The position numbers were made by a program, and so were the translations under genes. A stretch of 64,000 nucleotides of DNA from Hyposmocoma kahamanoa (lineage: Eukaryota > Arthropoda > Insecta > Lepidoptera > Cosmopterigidae): assembly GCF_003589595.1 (NCBI RefSeq), contig NW_020655294.1:2611815-2675814 (forward strand). The letters are read 5' to 3'. Below are positions 1 to 10,925 of the stretch, piece by piece. Numbering within the stretch: position 1 is the stretch's first letter; each line of letters begins with the position of its first letter. The notes beneath the pieces were generated by a model, which saw only the letters and a list, made by a program, of their open reading frames with translations, was not told where the DNA came from and made no database searches.

Positions 1-394
1 GATGATACGCTATCACGAATCAATACGTGATATGACAGGCAAGTGATAGCGCAAAGCTGCTTTTATAAAATGATATTTTAAAGATTGTCATAGTCTTTCA
101 CTGACGAGTATAATTCTCTATAGAAGGGGATGTACCACAATCTCCACGCTGGAGAATCACAAGTACAACAAATGTACAAACTTGCAGGGAAAAATATCTT
201 ACCGTAAAATCATCCTGTCTCTTAGTGGAGTAGGTAGTGACTACGGAACTCTACTTTTGACATAAAACTGGTTGGCACGGTTATATCCTGTGAAATGCTG
301 GTCAAGAATCGTGGTAGTCTAGTGGGAAAAGATTATTCACTTCTAAACAAAGAAGCCGATAGTTTGGGTCCCGTCAAACACTCTTTATTTCTCT

Positions 395-1000
395 TTATTA
401 CAAACAAATCACACTTCAAATCGGCATACTGATTTTACGACACTGCTCATTCGTAAGGCAGATTCCCCTGAGAAGAATGAGCAAGAAACTCTAGGGGTTG
501 CTCTTTGTAAATATACATTTGAAGACATTTATCATTACAATATTTAATTTAAACACCTTAGATGGAAGAGCTAAACGGGTCACTACCACGGATTTTTGTC
601 ATCCAAGTACTTAACTACTGTACACCTGCACTTTTAGTATAAAATTTTATACCGTATTTGTGTGGAATTTGAGGCTTTATGAAGACGACTGTCAAGAACA
701 GCTACTTCATATTTTTATGTTAAGTCTGTCACTAATTTTCATAAAAAAAATTTCTTAATTTAAATAACATTTTCATAAATGTACTCTGATGTTAATGTAA
801 GAATGTTAATCTCTTTAAATTTATCTCTCAAAGACACTTTGCGGCCCAGATTGTAAATTGCCCTAACTGCACGTATCTGCAGGACAAATATTCTGTTAAT
901 ATAGGCGGCATTACCCCAAAGCAAATTAAACAACCAGCACGTCAAAGATGATTCACAACTCTTGGATGATGAGTGCAGTCCTTCATCCACATTGGGCGTG
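395..1000 (-). mobile_element. LINE 3' fragment (reverse transcriptase C-terminus plus 3' UTR)
   Basis: The minus strand encodes a decayed non-LTR retrotransposon C-terminus with the motifs LLWGNAA, RAVRAIYNLG and INILTL, followed by a 3' UTR. The same protein and the same UTR words (GCTCATTCTTCTCAGGGG on the minus strand) recur at 20640-21360, which shows it is a repeat and not a host gene. 5'-truncated. Boundaries are approximate. Confidence 0.75.
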
Positions 1001-1050
1001 GCGGTCTATGGTATAAACCCTCTCCTTAGACGTGCAACATTCCGAGACTA

Positions 1051-1152
1051 AGGGTCGTATTCTAGAACTCTACTCAATGCTCAAGTCAGGGCTTGAGTAT
1101 GATTTAAATCACTGAACTTGAGCATAAGAGTAGAGTTCTGGAATACGACCCT
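1051..1152. repeat. Palindromic MITE-like inverted repeat
   Basis: Two arms of 36-37 bp (1051-1086 and 1116-1152) are reverse complements except for one substitution and a small indel, separated by a 29 bp spacer. Both ends read AGGGTCGTATTC from outside inwards. This fits a fold-back MITE. I see no clear target-site duplication, so its class is unknown. Confidence 0.7.
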
Positions 1153-1599
1153 AACAGACAAATTTTAACTAAAGTTGCTTTATGTACGTTTGCTATTCAA
1201 AAAACATCAGGCGCACAAAAACATGACATGAGGTTCTCCACTCTATTGAGTCTCTTTGTTTGACAATAAAGAAGTAAATAAACCTTGTGATCACATTCCT
1301 TACGTGGAACCAAGTAGCATACAAGACACTCTACTCTTATGTTTCCATAGCGAATTCAACCACAACGTGTACTTGATTTGTTCAAAAATGGTTCCACTAA
1401 ACAACCGCAAACCTATAATATAATCGTGCGATTTCTAGCAGGCAAATACCGTTCCTTTTGAAATAGGTGAGACTTGTAATTTGTTGTTGATAACATATTA
1501 CTTATCAGTTCCTTACTTACTCGACCTGAATTAATGCCCTATAGCAATAATAATATTAACGAGCTACTTAGACAGAGAAGACATTTTATAAAGGGAATC

Positions 1600-1920
1600 A
1601 TTAGGTCGTAGTCAGAGGAAATTCGTACGTCATTTAAAGCATAGATTTCCGTCTGATGATTCCTCTTACAAGGACACCTGTCAGGAGTATAAGCTGCTAA
1701 CGCGGAGTGTAGGTCGTACGGTGTTGGACATGGGTTTGTTGTACGACATCTTGTTCGGACGTTTCGACTGCCCTGAAATTCTGGAGCAGATAGCGCTGCG
1801 TGTGCCGGGGCGCTGCACCCGTCACACGACTTTATTCCACGTCCCGCCCCACTCTACTAACTATAGGAAGAATGCAGTGTTGTCACGAATTTGCACCCCC
1901 CATGGAATAAAGGCATAACT
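1600..1920 (+). mobile_element. LINE fragment, C-terminal domain
   Basis: The open frame reads through motifs such as VLDMGLLYDILFGRFDCPE and ends in TNYRKNAVLSRI. This aligns by eye with the C-termini of the LINE copies at 55345-56080 and 57067-57872 (SRTNYGQNELISRI, CRTNLGQNSPVYRM). That places it in the same retrotransposon clade. Truncated at the 5' end. Confidence 0.6.
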
Positions 1921-2795
1921 GGAGTTACGTCAAAAACGTTTATTGCTGTATCTTGTAACTCTATCGACTAATATTGTAGATAAAAAATTGGAGAGGATGC
2001 GAGTTATATTTTTCTGTATCTAATTCACCAATAAACGTGTATGACGTAACTCCACTTATGCCATTCTTCCACGAAGGGTGCGAATTGTCAACAGTTATAA
2101 TGTGCACTTCCCTTTCATTGGTAGTAAAGAAGGTTTCTTAAAAAATGTTAAATCTACACCGTTTGTAAAGTTTTTTTTACATGATCTGCATAGGTTTTTT
2201 AAATGATTAATAACTAATTTAAACTAATTAAAAGTTTTGTTTTTTTATATAATTATATAAATACATGTTATCGATTATATATTATATAATATATCATTTT
2301 TATATCTTACATAGTTATATCTTAAGTATATGTTATTAATATATGTATCATCACGACAAATAAGTTATTGTAGACTTTCAGTTAAACCTTAATTAAAATT
2401 AAATTCTCTAAGCTCACTACTAATTTTGTTTTGTACTGTTTGTTTATAAGGCTTTAAAATTTATGTTATTGTGGATAACTATTGTGGCATGTAAGTTATT
2501 TAGGACAAATATTGTTCGTTGTAAGATGTATTGAGGTTGGCTGTTGTTATTCCTTAATAATAAAAAAGAATAGACCGTCGGAATGGCCTGGTACGGGTCA
2601 GGAACATTATATGTTTTTCAAGAATTGCGAACTTTCTTCAACAAGCAGAACTTTCTTCATCACGATGTTTTGCTTCAACGTTAGAGAAAGGTATTACTGC
2701 AAAATCTTCACAAACGAACATAACTTAGAATTTAAAGTCTCATAAGTAGGTAAAAGTTTTAGCAGCAGCTAAGCAGAGACAAGTATGTTAATAGT

Positions 2796-2968
2796 AATCT
2801 GTGTTCCGGTTTTGAAGGGTACTTGTCAACTTATGTCTCAGGGTGACGGGCGCAGTGGCAGTGCCCCTTAGGTTTTTGCGATTTAAAGCTCTGAGTGGCA
2901 CTGTAACTGTTATGGACAGGCGTGTAGCCATCAGGCGCACAACTTGTTCGTCCCGTCACTGGGGTAAC
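2796..2968 (+). repeat. A-repeat copy, 3' half
   Basis: Contains the family words GTTCCGGTTTTGAAGGG, CTCAGGGTGACGGGCGCAGTGGCAGT (positions 2837-2862) and CAGGCGCACAACTTGTTCGTCC, in the order seen in the longest copy at 32214-32475 (opposite strand). The 5' third is absent. Confidence 0.8.
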
Positions 2969-3119
2969 ATAGAATAAATGTTGTTTCCATAAGGTCGTGG
3001 TTTCGAAACCGGGCTTGCATTCGGAATCTATCGGCGAAATTGAAACTGAAAGTCCGCGTCAATTCTTTACTCGGCTGTGACATTAGCTGATTGGATCCTT
3101 TTGCATACGCCACCGTCGC

Positions 3120-3265
3120 GCACATGACACTTATTCAAATTGTGTTTCACTGACTGTTTTAAAATTGGATTATGTTTTGTTTTGTTATTTTTTGTTCTAC
3201 TTTTGCTTTGTCTTCTTTTATTTATTTTAGTGGCGTTGTAATAAATGAATCCTATTCTATTCTAA
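3120..3265 (+). mobile_element. Probable LINE 3' end with (TATTC)n tail
   Basis: A T-rich 3' UTR-like stretch ends in AATAAATGAATCCTATTCTATTC, i.e. a polyadenylation-like signal followed by a short TATTC repeat. A similar tail on the opposite strand is at 7884-7925. No coding part is visible. Confidence 0.35.
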
Positions 3266-3631
3266 ATTGAATTTGAAATTTACCATGAACTTTTCGATTC
3301 GATCGAGAAGAATCCTGCACATAACTGAAAAGCAATGTGATAATGTGTGTGACGCTCCTCAACGCATGGGCCCGCGTACGTGCTTGTTAGTCATGTTGTT
3401 TTATTTATTAACTGTCGAATTAATAGTGTTAAAGAACACTGTTTATTTGACGCGCAATACTCACAAGTACAAGAAAACACAAATAATAGAAGACCATATC
3501 AAATGAGCTTATGACTCAGAAAGAGTTCTACGAATGGTTAAACAATTCAAATTCCATAATATATACTAACAATAAGCGAGTACTAGCCACCTTATCTGTT
3601 TCGGTCGCCAAACAATAACGTGAGCATTACT

Positions 3632-3735
3632 GCGTTCCGGTTTTAAAGGGCATATGGGACTTGTCAACTGTTATGTCTCAGAGTGACTAGCGCAGTGACA
3701 CTGCCCCTCAAACCTAAGCGATTTAATGAGTGTCT
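3632..3735 (+). repeat. A-repeat copy, internal fragment
   Basis: Carries GTTCCGGTTTTAAAGGG, GGGACTTGTCAACTGTTATG and the diverged GTGACTAGCGCAGTGACACT block. Truncated at both ends. Confidence 0.75.
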
Positions 3736-3900
3736 TTTAAGTAAATGAATTTGGCCTTGACCACTACCTAGCCTTGGAGCAAAGTTAGGGTCTACGATGG
3801 AACAAGCTCTCCCACGAGATGCAGTGGCGGATTTGCAGTCTTGGCTGCCCTAGTCAGTACCAGCCGCCCTGTTATCAGCACTCATATACCTACTGGTAGA

Positions 3901-3920
3901 CATATATATATATATATATA
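3901..3920. repeat. (AT)n microsatellite
   Basis: An uninterrupted run of alternating A and T, about ten units, seen directly. Confidence 0.95.
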
Positions 3921-4142
3921 GTTTATAAATAAAATGTACGATATTGATTTGGAAAGATTATTGCTATATGATGCGGTGCAGTGCGGCTCGCCATAATGTG
4001 CGTGAGCCTTTAAAATATAAAGGTACTTTGAGTTATTTCTTGTTACCATCAGTGAATTTTTTGTCACGATTGGCCACCCCTAAAATCTGGCCAAATCTTG
4101 GCAAATCCGCCACTGAGAAGGTGCCTATTCAGTCGCACCTTA

Positions 4143-4505
4143 ACGATACACATGGTACCACGATTTCGTTTAACGATTCTTTTATGGGGAACTGTATACG
4201 TTTTTACAATAAGATTCCAGAGCATACGTTAAGATTATAATTTCCTAAGTTGAAAACTTACATTAAAAGTATTTTAATTGAAAAATTATATTTTACAAAA
4301 TTGAAGATAAAGATGTATGGAAAGACGACATGGGTCTAGATTCCACACAAGTTTATTTAAAAAGAGCAGTCTTAGACTTTCTTGCTAGTTCTTCTTAGGG
4401 AAATCGGCACAGTGAACGAGCAGTAGCTTAAAAATGACGTTTTCAAGTACCATTTATTTTACTTATGGAATAAATGATTCTTTGACTTTGACTCGGGTTG
4501 TATGT
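4143..4505 (+). mobile_element. LINE 3' fragment
   Basis: Encodes the tail of a reverse transcriptase ORF (FYNKIPEHTLRL then stop) plus a 3' UTR with GAACGAGCAGTAGCTTAAAA and an AATAAATGATTCTTTGACTT end. The same sequence recurs at 63172-63570. The UTR resembles that of the copies at 395-1000 and 20640-21360, so these belong to related subfamilies. Confidence 0.75.
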
Positions 4506-4745
4506 CCTCGGAAACAATCGCAGGCAGAGAAATCCATTCAGACCGACAGCCAATTTTGTGCCGGTGGGCTAAACTAGCACACATTATACAACAACTAAAC
4601 ATAGGCACACATTTTTAAAATTGTGCTTTTCGTCTGAATGTATACCATACAGAAGTATGACAGCATCCAAATGACAGAAGAATTAGTAGGTGTTAATCAT
4701 TGATCGTCTTTCAGCCATTGAGGCTAGATGGCAGCATATTGAACA

Positions 4746-4802
4746 AAAGGAGAATGGGCAAAATACAAGGGCCTTGGACCTGGAAGCGGCCACTTCAAAA
4801 AC
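4746..4802 (+). repeat. Left inverted repeat of the DDE-SWIM transposon
   Basis: Begins AAAGGAGAATGGGCAAAAT and ends GCGGCCACTTCAAAAAC. It matches the reverse complement of 7618-7663 after removal of 11 bases at 4765-4775 (ACAAGGGCCTT). The insertion may be a real feature of the left end or a later event. Confidence 0.8.
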
Positions 4803-5280
4803 ATAGTTTTTATAATTCTTTATGTTACGACAAACAATACTTAGTATGGAGTCAGAGTCGTATTTTGTGTGTAAAAAAAGTTATGACCAATACAATTGTC
4901 CAAGTAATAAATGAACACGTGTTACATTTTTGACAAATATTCCTTTGTCTACTGGATATTTCTATGAAATAAAACAATGCTTTGTGGAGTCATGCCGCCG
5001 GGACCTAAACTAGCCCCCCCCCCCCTCCCTCCTACCCTCTTATGTGCACGTGCATCCAGGTGCATGCGTGTTTAATTAACTTAGTTTAGTTGTTTGTTGA
5101 CTTGCTTCACTAACAACTGTTCTGTGCTGTCGATTCTTTGCTGATCCTCATAAGACCTTGATTACTGTTTACCGGACTACTGATTTTGCTTTGCGATTTG
5201 TATCGGTGTTGATTCTTGGATAACAACTAGGCTTGATCTTGGACATTCTTGTTTAGTAAAGTGGTGTGTGCGTGACTGAA

Positions 5281-7305
5281 ATGGAAACTTGCATTACATG
5301 TCACGTTTCAGTTCGAAACAGAAGACGTTATTCTCTCTCACAAGAAGTTCTTGATGCTAATCCATTTTTAATGGATTATATTGGTGACCGCGTGGATCCT
5401 AATCCTATATTTGAAAATAGAAGAAACTACATCTGTCGCCCTTGCTGGCAAAGAGCTGAACGTGCTCAATCAAGAAACCAACCACAAGAATCGGCTCGTG
5501 ATGAAATCTCGACAGATCAGGTCCCTGTTTCTATACCTAATTATTACCGTCTGCCAAACACTGCTTCACGTTGTTTGTTTCCGGAATGTGAATCAGAAAC
5601 GCACTTGAGGATTCCACATCGCATTAAAACTAAAGTTTTTTGTGATCACAATATATACATACCTGACGAGGCTAGAATATGCCCAGAACATATACGATCA
5701 AACCATTGGGAGATATTAATTGGTTCGCCTATTTTATTAAATTCATTTACCATAGAACAAGTCACGGATGTATTTGAAATGGTTAAGAGATCTTTACAAA
5801 AGTCTGCACATTTTAATTTCGAAAATATCGAAAATATTGATGCTGATGAATTATTTTTCTGGACTGGAGTTACACCGGCGCAGTTTCAACAAATTATAGA
5901 AGAGACACCTTTATTGACTCAAAGGTGTAAACGACCTAAAGTTGCTCTGGGCATCTACCTTAGTAAGCTAAGAACGGGAGAGTCAAATACAAAACTGTCT
6001 GATCTTTTTAATATATCTCGACGCACCTTTGAGCGCTTATTAAAACAATCAAGAGAATGTTTAAGCAACGATTTTGTAACGCGTCACCTCGGAATTGACC
6101 ATATTACGAGAGGAGAAGTAGAGAAGAGAAACCTTTTAATACCTAATGCTATTTTTGGGAATCCAGAATCTGAAGAAGATAGAAGATTAATCTTTATATT
6201 TGATGGCACGTACATTTATATACAAAAGAGTTCTAATTTTTCATTCCAACGTCTTACATACAGCTTACATAAGTTTCAAAACTTGCTAAAACCATTTATT
6301 ATTACGTGTAGTGACGGATACATAATTGACGTAGTTGGACCTTTTGCGGCAACAACATCTGACTCAACTATTATGACACAATTAATGTCAGAAGACTCGG
6401 TATTTCATTGGTTTTTTAAAGCAGGGGATGTATTTATCTTGGACAGGGGTTTTAGGGATTCATTACCAGTTATTGAATCTTGTGGTTACACAGCTCATAT
6501 GCCAGCGTCAAAGCAAAACAATGAAACGCAGCTCTCAACTAGTCAAGCAAACAAGTCGCGGCTTGTTACAATTTGTCGATGGGTAATTGAAGCCATTAAC
6601 GGGTGTTTTAAAAGAGATTTTAAATTGTTACGGCAGAAGTATTTTAATAGGGCCGTACCACACATGTTCCAAGATTTTAAAAATGCCGCAGCCATTCTTA
6701 ATGCTTTTCGGGAACCTTTTACCGATGGACCTTACGCAAATGATATATTAAATGAAATTCATTTGAAAATTAATGTAGACAACTTACTGGCCGACTACGT
6801 CATTAATAACAATTTAAATAGGCACCGTGTGAGCTTTGTTTCTATATCAGCTGATTATTTAACTATAAATGATTTTCCACAATTAGAAGAAAGAGATTTA
6901 ATACTGTTTGCTTTAGGTAGTTATCAAATAAAGCTTGCTCGGTCGTATTGTAGCGAGCACTTACGAGATGGAGTGTACTTTATAGAAGTTATGGAAGATG
7001 AATCTATAGATATTCCGCAAATGCATGTAACTGGAGATTGCTATCTTTTGAGAGGACGTATTCAATCAAGACACACCAGAGCACGAGTATATTATGTATA
7101 TATAGTAGTAAATAGGGAAGGCGTTGGAAGAGCGCGCATAATACAACACTATTGTACGTGCCTTACTGGTAGACGGACCTTGGGTTGCTGTGCTCACGTC
7201 ATGTCGATTGTATGGTATTTAGGGTGGGCACGGCACCAAGGAGCTCTTAATCTTCCAGCATCATATTTAGATGAAGTGATAATAGACGAAGTAAATGAGT
7301 TTTGA
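5281..7305 (+). CDS. DDE transposase with N-terminal zinc finger and C-terminal SWIM finger
   Basis: Likely cuts and rejoins the ends of its own transposon. The start is the ATG encoding METCIT; an upstream GTG extends the frame by five codons but is not a normal start. Residues 3-60 hold a CxxC...CxxC pair, like a ZAD-type finger, followed by a second Cys/His cluster near residues 97-135. A helix-turn-helix-like stretch (TKLSDLFNISRRTFERLL) follows at about 240. The catalytic triad is read as D308 (FDGTYIYI), D388 (ILDRGFRD) and E437 (WVIEAINGCFKRD). Near the C-terminus C625, C627, C637 and H639 form a CxCx9CxH SWIM motif. The frame has no stop or frameshift over 674 residues, so it may be recently active. 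Superfamily is inferred from motifs only; a domesticated gene is less likely because inverted repeats flank it. Confidence 0.85.
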   Translation: METCITCHVSVRNRRRYSLSQEVLDANPFLMDYIGDRVDPNPIFENRRNYICRPCWQRAERAQSRNQPQESARDEISTDQVPVSIPNYYRLPNTASRCLFPECESETHLRIPHRIKTKVFCDHNIYIPDEARICPEHIRSNHWEILIGSPILLNSFTIEQVTDVFEMVKRSLQKSAHFNFENIENIDADELFFWTGVTPAQFQQIIEETPLLTQRCKRPKVALGIYLSKLRTGESNTKLSDLFNISRRTFERLLKQSRECLSNDFVTRHLGIDHITRGEVEKRNLLIPNAIFGNPESEEDRRLIFIFDGTYIYIQKSSNFSFQRLTYSLHKFQNLLKPFIITCSDGYIIDVVGPFAATTSDSTIMTQLMSEDSVFHWFFKAGDVFILDRGFRDSLPVIESCGYTAHMPASKQNNETQLSTSQANKSRLVTICRWVIEAINGCFKRDFKLLRQKYFNRAVPHMFQDFKNAAAILNAFREPFTDGPYANDILNEIHLKINVDNLLADYVINNNLNRHRVSFVSISADYLTINDFPQLEERDLILFALGSYQIKLARSYCSEHLRDGVYFIEVMEDESIDIPQMHVTGDCYLLRGRIQSRHTRARVYYVYIVVNREGVGRARIIQHYCTCLTGRRTLGCCAHVMSIVWYLGWARHQGALNLPASYLDEVIIDEVNEF

Positions 7306-7617
7306 AACAATATATTTTATTTTATTTCATATCTTTTATATTCCCTAAAAAATATTATAACAAGAAATACTGGACCAGATTCCAAAATTGTGTCATAATT
7401 CCACAGCTCACAGAACCCTTTTAAACTTAAGACACCATTTGGGTAATCATTTTTAACATACACACCACACAAACAAAATTCCAGACAGAAGTTCAAATAT
7501 TAAGTATCTACATTAAAAAATAAACATTATTCAAGATATTTCGAAAACTTGATGACTTACGTATTGGTGCCCATAATATTTTTTGATCGTATTAATGATA
7601 TCTATTGATTGAAAGTA

Positions 7618-7663
7618 GTTTTTGAAGTGGCCGCTCCCAGGTCCATTTTGCCCATTCTCCTTT
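7618..7663 (-). repeat. Right inverted repeat of the DDE-SWIM transposon
   Basis: The reverse complement of the left repeat, with one substitution (GGGAGC against GGAAGC) and without the 11-base insertion. It lies 312 bases after the transposase stop codon. Confidence 0.8.
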
Positions 7664-7734
7664 AAATATGAAATCAAAACGTCGTAATTTGCAATAATAG
7701 GTACCTAAACACAGCACAGTTGTTGTTGTTCTCA

Positions 7735-7880
7735 ACTCGACTGTGTTTTTTTTATTTATGTTACGCTATAACTCAGATATGTGTGAACCAATTTTGATGA
7801 TAATTTTTTGTTGGAAAGGGGTACCTCAGAAGTGGTACCATTTATATTTGAAGAAAATATTCCACCTTTAAGGGTGGCAA
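7735..7880 (+). repeat. Interspersed repeat fragment, shared with 17660-17840
   Basis: Shares TTGGAAAGGGGTACCTCAG, GAAAATATTCCACC and TAAGGGTGG with 17660-17840 in the same order. It is non-coding and of unknown class. Confidence 0.7.
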
Positions 7881-7883
7881 AGA

Positions 7884-8060
7884 ATAGAATAGAATAGAAT
7901 AGAAGAATAGAAAAACATTTATTCATCGGTACATACAACACAATAACCAAAAATAGAAACACAATTACAAAAACAAGCAAAATAAAATACAGGAGGAAAA
8001 TGTGAAAACCTAAAATTAAATAATAAGCTTATATATACAATGTGTTGTATGCAACCATGA
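7884..8060 (-). mobile_element. Probable LINE 3' end with (TATTC)n tail
   Basis: On the minus strand an AATAAATGTTTTTC end is followed by repeats of TATTC (GAATA on the plus strand, 7884-7912). This arrangement is typical of a retrotransposon tail. No coding sequence is visible. Confidence 0.4.
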
Positions 8061-9600
8061 AAAGGCCACGACTCAGCTTAATGCCAGTCAGAAGACTGGC
8101 GCTGTTCTTCCGTTGTATCCTTACGCATTCATGCGTCGACCGGGTCCCAAAATTAAATTCTACACAAGTAAATAAATGAGATTAAATGCAACTAGGGAAT
8201 GAATGACTTTGGACTTTTTAAAATATAACTTTGACAAAATTCCACAACGATTAAGCTAGGCAGATTGATTGTTTTCATGCAGATTGATTCTTTTGTTAAT
8301 AAATGTCACAAAATCACTTAAATAATATTTTATTGCAATATGGCAAAGAAAATAGAAAACTTTTTAATGTAGATAGATTCAGTAAGGATGTAGATTTTTC
8401 ATATATTTTTTTAAATACGTAAAATCCGAAGTGTAATCCGTGTAAAAAAACCTAAATCACCATATTGGAACCCAAAGTAAATTTCTACGTCGAGGCGGGT
8501 GAAAAAGCCTTATGTAAAACCTGGGAAGTCTTATTCAAGTCTTATTAAAGATTGATGAAAGTGGCGATCATTCGTCGCTACCTATAAAAATATCTCAATG
8601 GGATTCTAAAGACGTGAGTCTATAAATGCTATCATCCCCGATTATTTAGGGCGAGGGATCATCCTTATTTGGCTGGCAGTGTTACACTATCGGCATTGTT
8701 TGTTTGCGTCAGATATATATTTACTTTTTGGTAAGTATTCGTTCAAATGGAAAATCACCGATCACAAAATTGCCTTGCAAGGAATTTACTAGCTATATGT
8801 ATAAGCAGCTCTGTTATGGGTCTCTGGTATATAAACCAGCTAGGTTTATATACCAGAGACCCATAACAGAGCAGCTTATACATACCAGCCTAAAAGACGA
8901 GTTAGGTATCGTGTGGAGTCGTTACTTTTTATCAATTCAATTTCACAAACAAAAAAATTTTGAGTAACGTATGCAATGTATATGTATATACTCAATTAAC
9001 TCTCTTACACCTGTGCCCAGATGTGTGATGTATAGGGCTTGATACGGATAAAATGCGGATTAAAAGATAATACGCTATATACGAAAAATTAATTAAAATG
9101 TCTTATAAGTACATACATACCCATTCAAATAAATAATACCTCAATACAATTTAGAGCAAAAATAGATAAGCTGTATGACGTTCCAGAATAGGTACCTGCC
9201 CCGATGGTAAACATTACTTCTAATTAAGTACGGTGGAGCTATCTATATGGAATAATAAAAAGTTAACGTTCTAGCGCCATCTGCACGAATGTTTAAAAAC
9301 TATTCACTTTTCTATCGAGGTGGAGGTTTTTTATAGTGCTTGCCCATATAGTAAGTAGTTCAACGTACGATTCATAGATGGTGCTTTCGCCATTTAAATA
9401 TAAATTCTTTAATTTTTTTATTTAATCTTTTTTCTTTTTCTTAGAAGTAACAACAATAATATATATATAATTTATTTACAACGTTTGAGTAAAAATAAAA
9501 TTTGTAAATTTTTACTTCCATTTTTATATTTTCCAAATTTAGTATGGTTTTGTAAAAACACTTGACAACCCCAAAAATATGACAGATATAAAATCCATAC
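8061..9600. other. Unassigned AT-rich stretch
   Basis: No supported coding exon, RNA gene or transposon was seen apart from the palindrome at 8796-8884. Open frames here are short and share nothing with known families by eye. Confidence 0.5.
8796..8884. repeat. Near-perfect palindrome, 42 bp arms with 5-base loop
   Basis: Arms 8796-8837 and 8843-8884 are reverse complements at 41 of 42 positions, with loop AGCTA. RNA from either strand would fold into a long hairpin. It is AT-moderate, not simple sequence. It could be a small fold-back element, an inverted duplication or a hairpin RNA precursor. Confidence 0.9.
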
Positions 9601-10640
9601 TTTGGCTTACCGCGTAATTTGTGAAACATTTCAAGGTCAAACTTCCCAACCTTCTATCCAAGGGCGACCTTCGTTATGTCCTCGCTGTAAGGTCGGATTC
9701 TGGCCTCGGCCTCGGACGAGGCCGCGGCCTCGCTTCCTTTGCCTTGAGCGAGGTCGTTCGAATCGCGCAATTCGCGCAGTGATATGACGTATTTCCTACG
9801 TCAGAATTTCGCGTTTGTCTTGACGTAGGTTATGGCAACGCAGATAGCAACTCGCATTTGTATCGACTTCAATGTAATTATGTATACGTATTAAACGCAT
9901 GTATAACTTCACTATGATAGCAAAATTGCAAGTTAGTAATTATATGAACAGTACAAGATTAGAATTTGCAGTCTGTTATTTCCTGTGCACTTCCTAGTGT
10001 TGAATAGGACCACTCATGGCGATCTTCGAAGCAACAAGTGGTGGTAAAGAAGAATTGTAAAGAGTATTGTATTGTATAAATGAACTGCTCTTCATTAATT
10101 AAGTACTTACGAGATTGACAATTTGTTTAACTTGATGTTTTAATGAAAACCACAACATGCGAAACATTGTATTTATTTTCAAAAATATAAAAAATAATAA
10201 ACAATTTGATTAACAGTTTTTATAAATATGATTGCAATTATAACAATATCTTTGTCTTATTAATTACGCTTATTATGATTGGTAACAACATGTCAAAGAA
10301 ACAGTAAATGGTGTTTCGAAAAATACATGATACCTTTACGTCTACTCTCATTGTGGCCGCACTGCCGTGCCCTCTGGGGGTACAATCATTTCTAAATGGA
10401 TACCTAGACAGATCGTAGTGTTATAAAACCACAACAATATTAATTAATTTATCATTAAGGTAAGTAAGTAAGTATATAAAAACAACAAAACCATGGCACT
10501 TAAAGCAAATAAACACTTAAATCAAGGTTTTTAATTACCTTAAACTATGACTCCAGTTCAATTACATTATTTAATTGCAGGCGAATTATTAAAACAATAC
10601 CACTGTTGAAAATTCTTCTAATAACATGAATTGATGCTGC
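9601..10640. other. Gene-free stretch with a short GC-rich patch
   Basis: Nothing coding is supported. Positions 9690-9760 are unusually GC-rich and repeat the words GGCCTCG and CGAGGCC. Positions 9780-9830 repeat TGACGTA and its complement. The remainder is AT-rich and unassigned. A TTTATT at 10172-10177 would be an AATAAA signal for the minus-strand Nox5 transcript, about 550 bases past its stop; this is only a candidate. Confidence 0.4.
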
Positions 10641-10643
10641 CAC

Positions 10644-10706
10644 TAAATATGACGCCAATAAAAATGACGGTAATAAATATGACGCCCATAAAATATGACA
10701 CCAAAA
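10644..10706. repeat. Short imperfect tandem repeat in the presumed Nox5 3' UTR
   Basis: About four units of 14-18 bases of the form ATATGACGCC-ATAAA lie just after the Nox5 stop codon (minus strand). The units differ by small substitutions and indels. Confidence 0.75.
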
Positions 10707-10727
10707 AACCTACACGTATCAATCGGT

Positions 10728-10925
10728 TTAAAAGACTTCCTTTCTAAAGCTAAACCCAAACTGGTCGCATTTAACCCTTAGCACCCTGGCCAGTTGTGGC
10801 GGGCCGCAGTAAAACACTGTCACTTTGCCTTTGTTCTGTTCCTGTAACTGCTGGAAAACCTTGTCCCAATTCGGACGACCAGCGTTGGTGCGGGTCTTCA
10901 GACCCGTTATCAGATCTCGTTTCTC
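10728..10925 (-). CDS. Nox5: Nox5 last exon and stop
   Basis: Residues 982-1046: TGLKTRTNAGRPNWDKVF, the FYCGPP nicotinamide-site motif and the terminal FGFSFRKEVF, then TAA at 10728-10730. Acceptor GTACAG. Confidence 0.95.
   Translation of the reverse strand, partial: EKRDLITGLKTRTNAGRPNWDKVFQQLQEQNKGKVTVFYCGPPQLARVLRVKCDQFGFSFRKEVF

Larger units (their letters stand above)
4746..7663 (+). mobile_element. DNA transposon with inverted repeats and a DDE-SWIM transposase
   Basis: A 2.9 kb element bounded by inverted repeats (4746-4802 and 7618-7663) around one uninterrupted transposase gene. The repeats match over 46 bp with one mismatch, apart from an 11 bp insertion in the left arm. Weak similarity (CATATT) continues just outside both arms, so the true ends may lie further out. 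I see no convincing target duplication. The catalytic domain resembles the Harbinger/ISL2EU type (DDE_Tnp_4-like), but superfamily placement needs a profile search. A run of 12 C at 5014-5025 lies in the 5' leader. Copy number in the genome is unknown. Confidence 0.8.

Noticed and set aside
3901..3920. TATA-box promoter
   Set aside because: It is a plain (AT)n microsatellite with no gene start downstream.
9690..9760. CpG island promoter for a gene left of Nox5
   Set aside because: The patch is short, made of repeated GGCCTCG words, and no exon or start is visible nearby.
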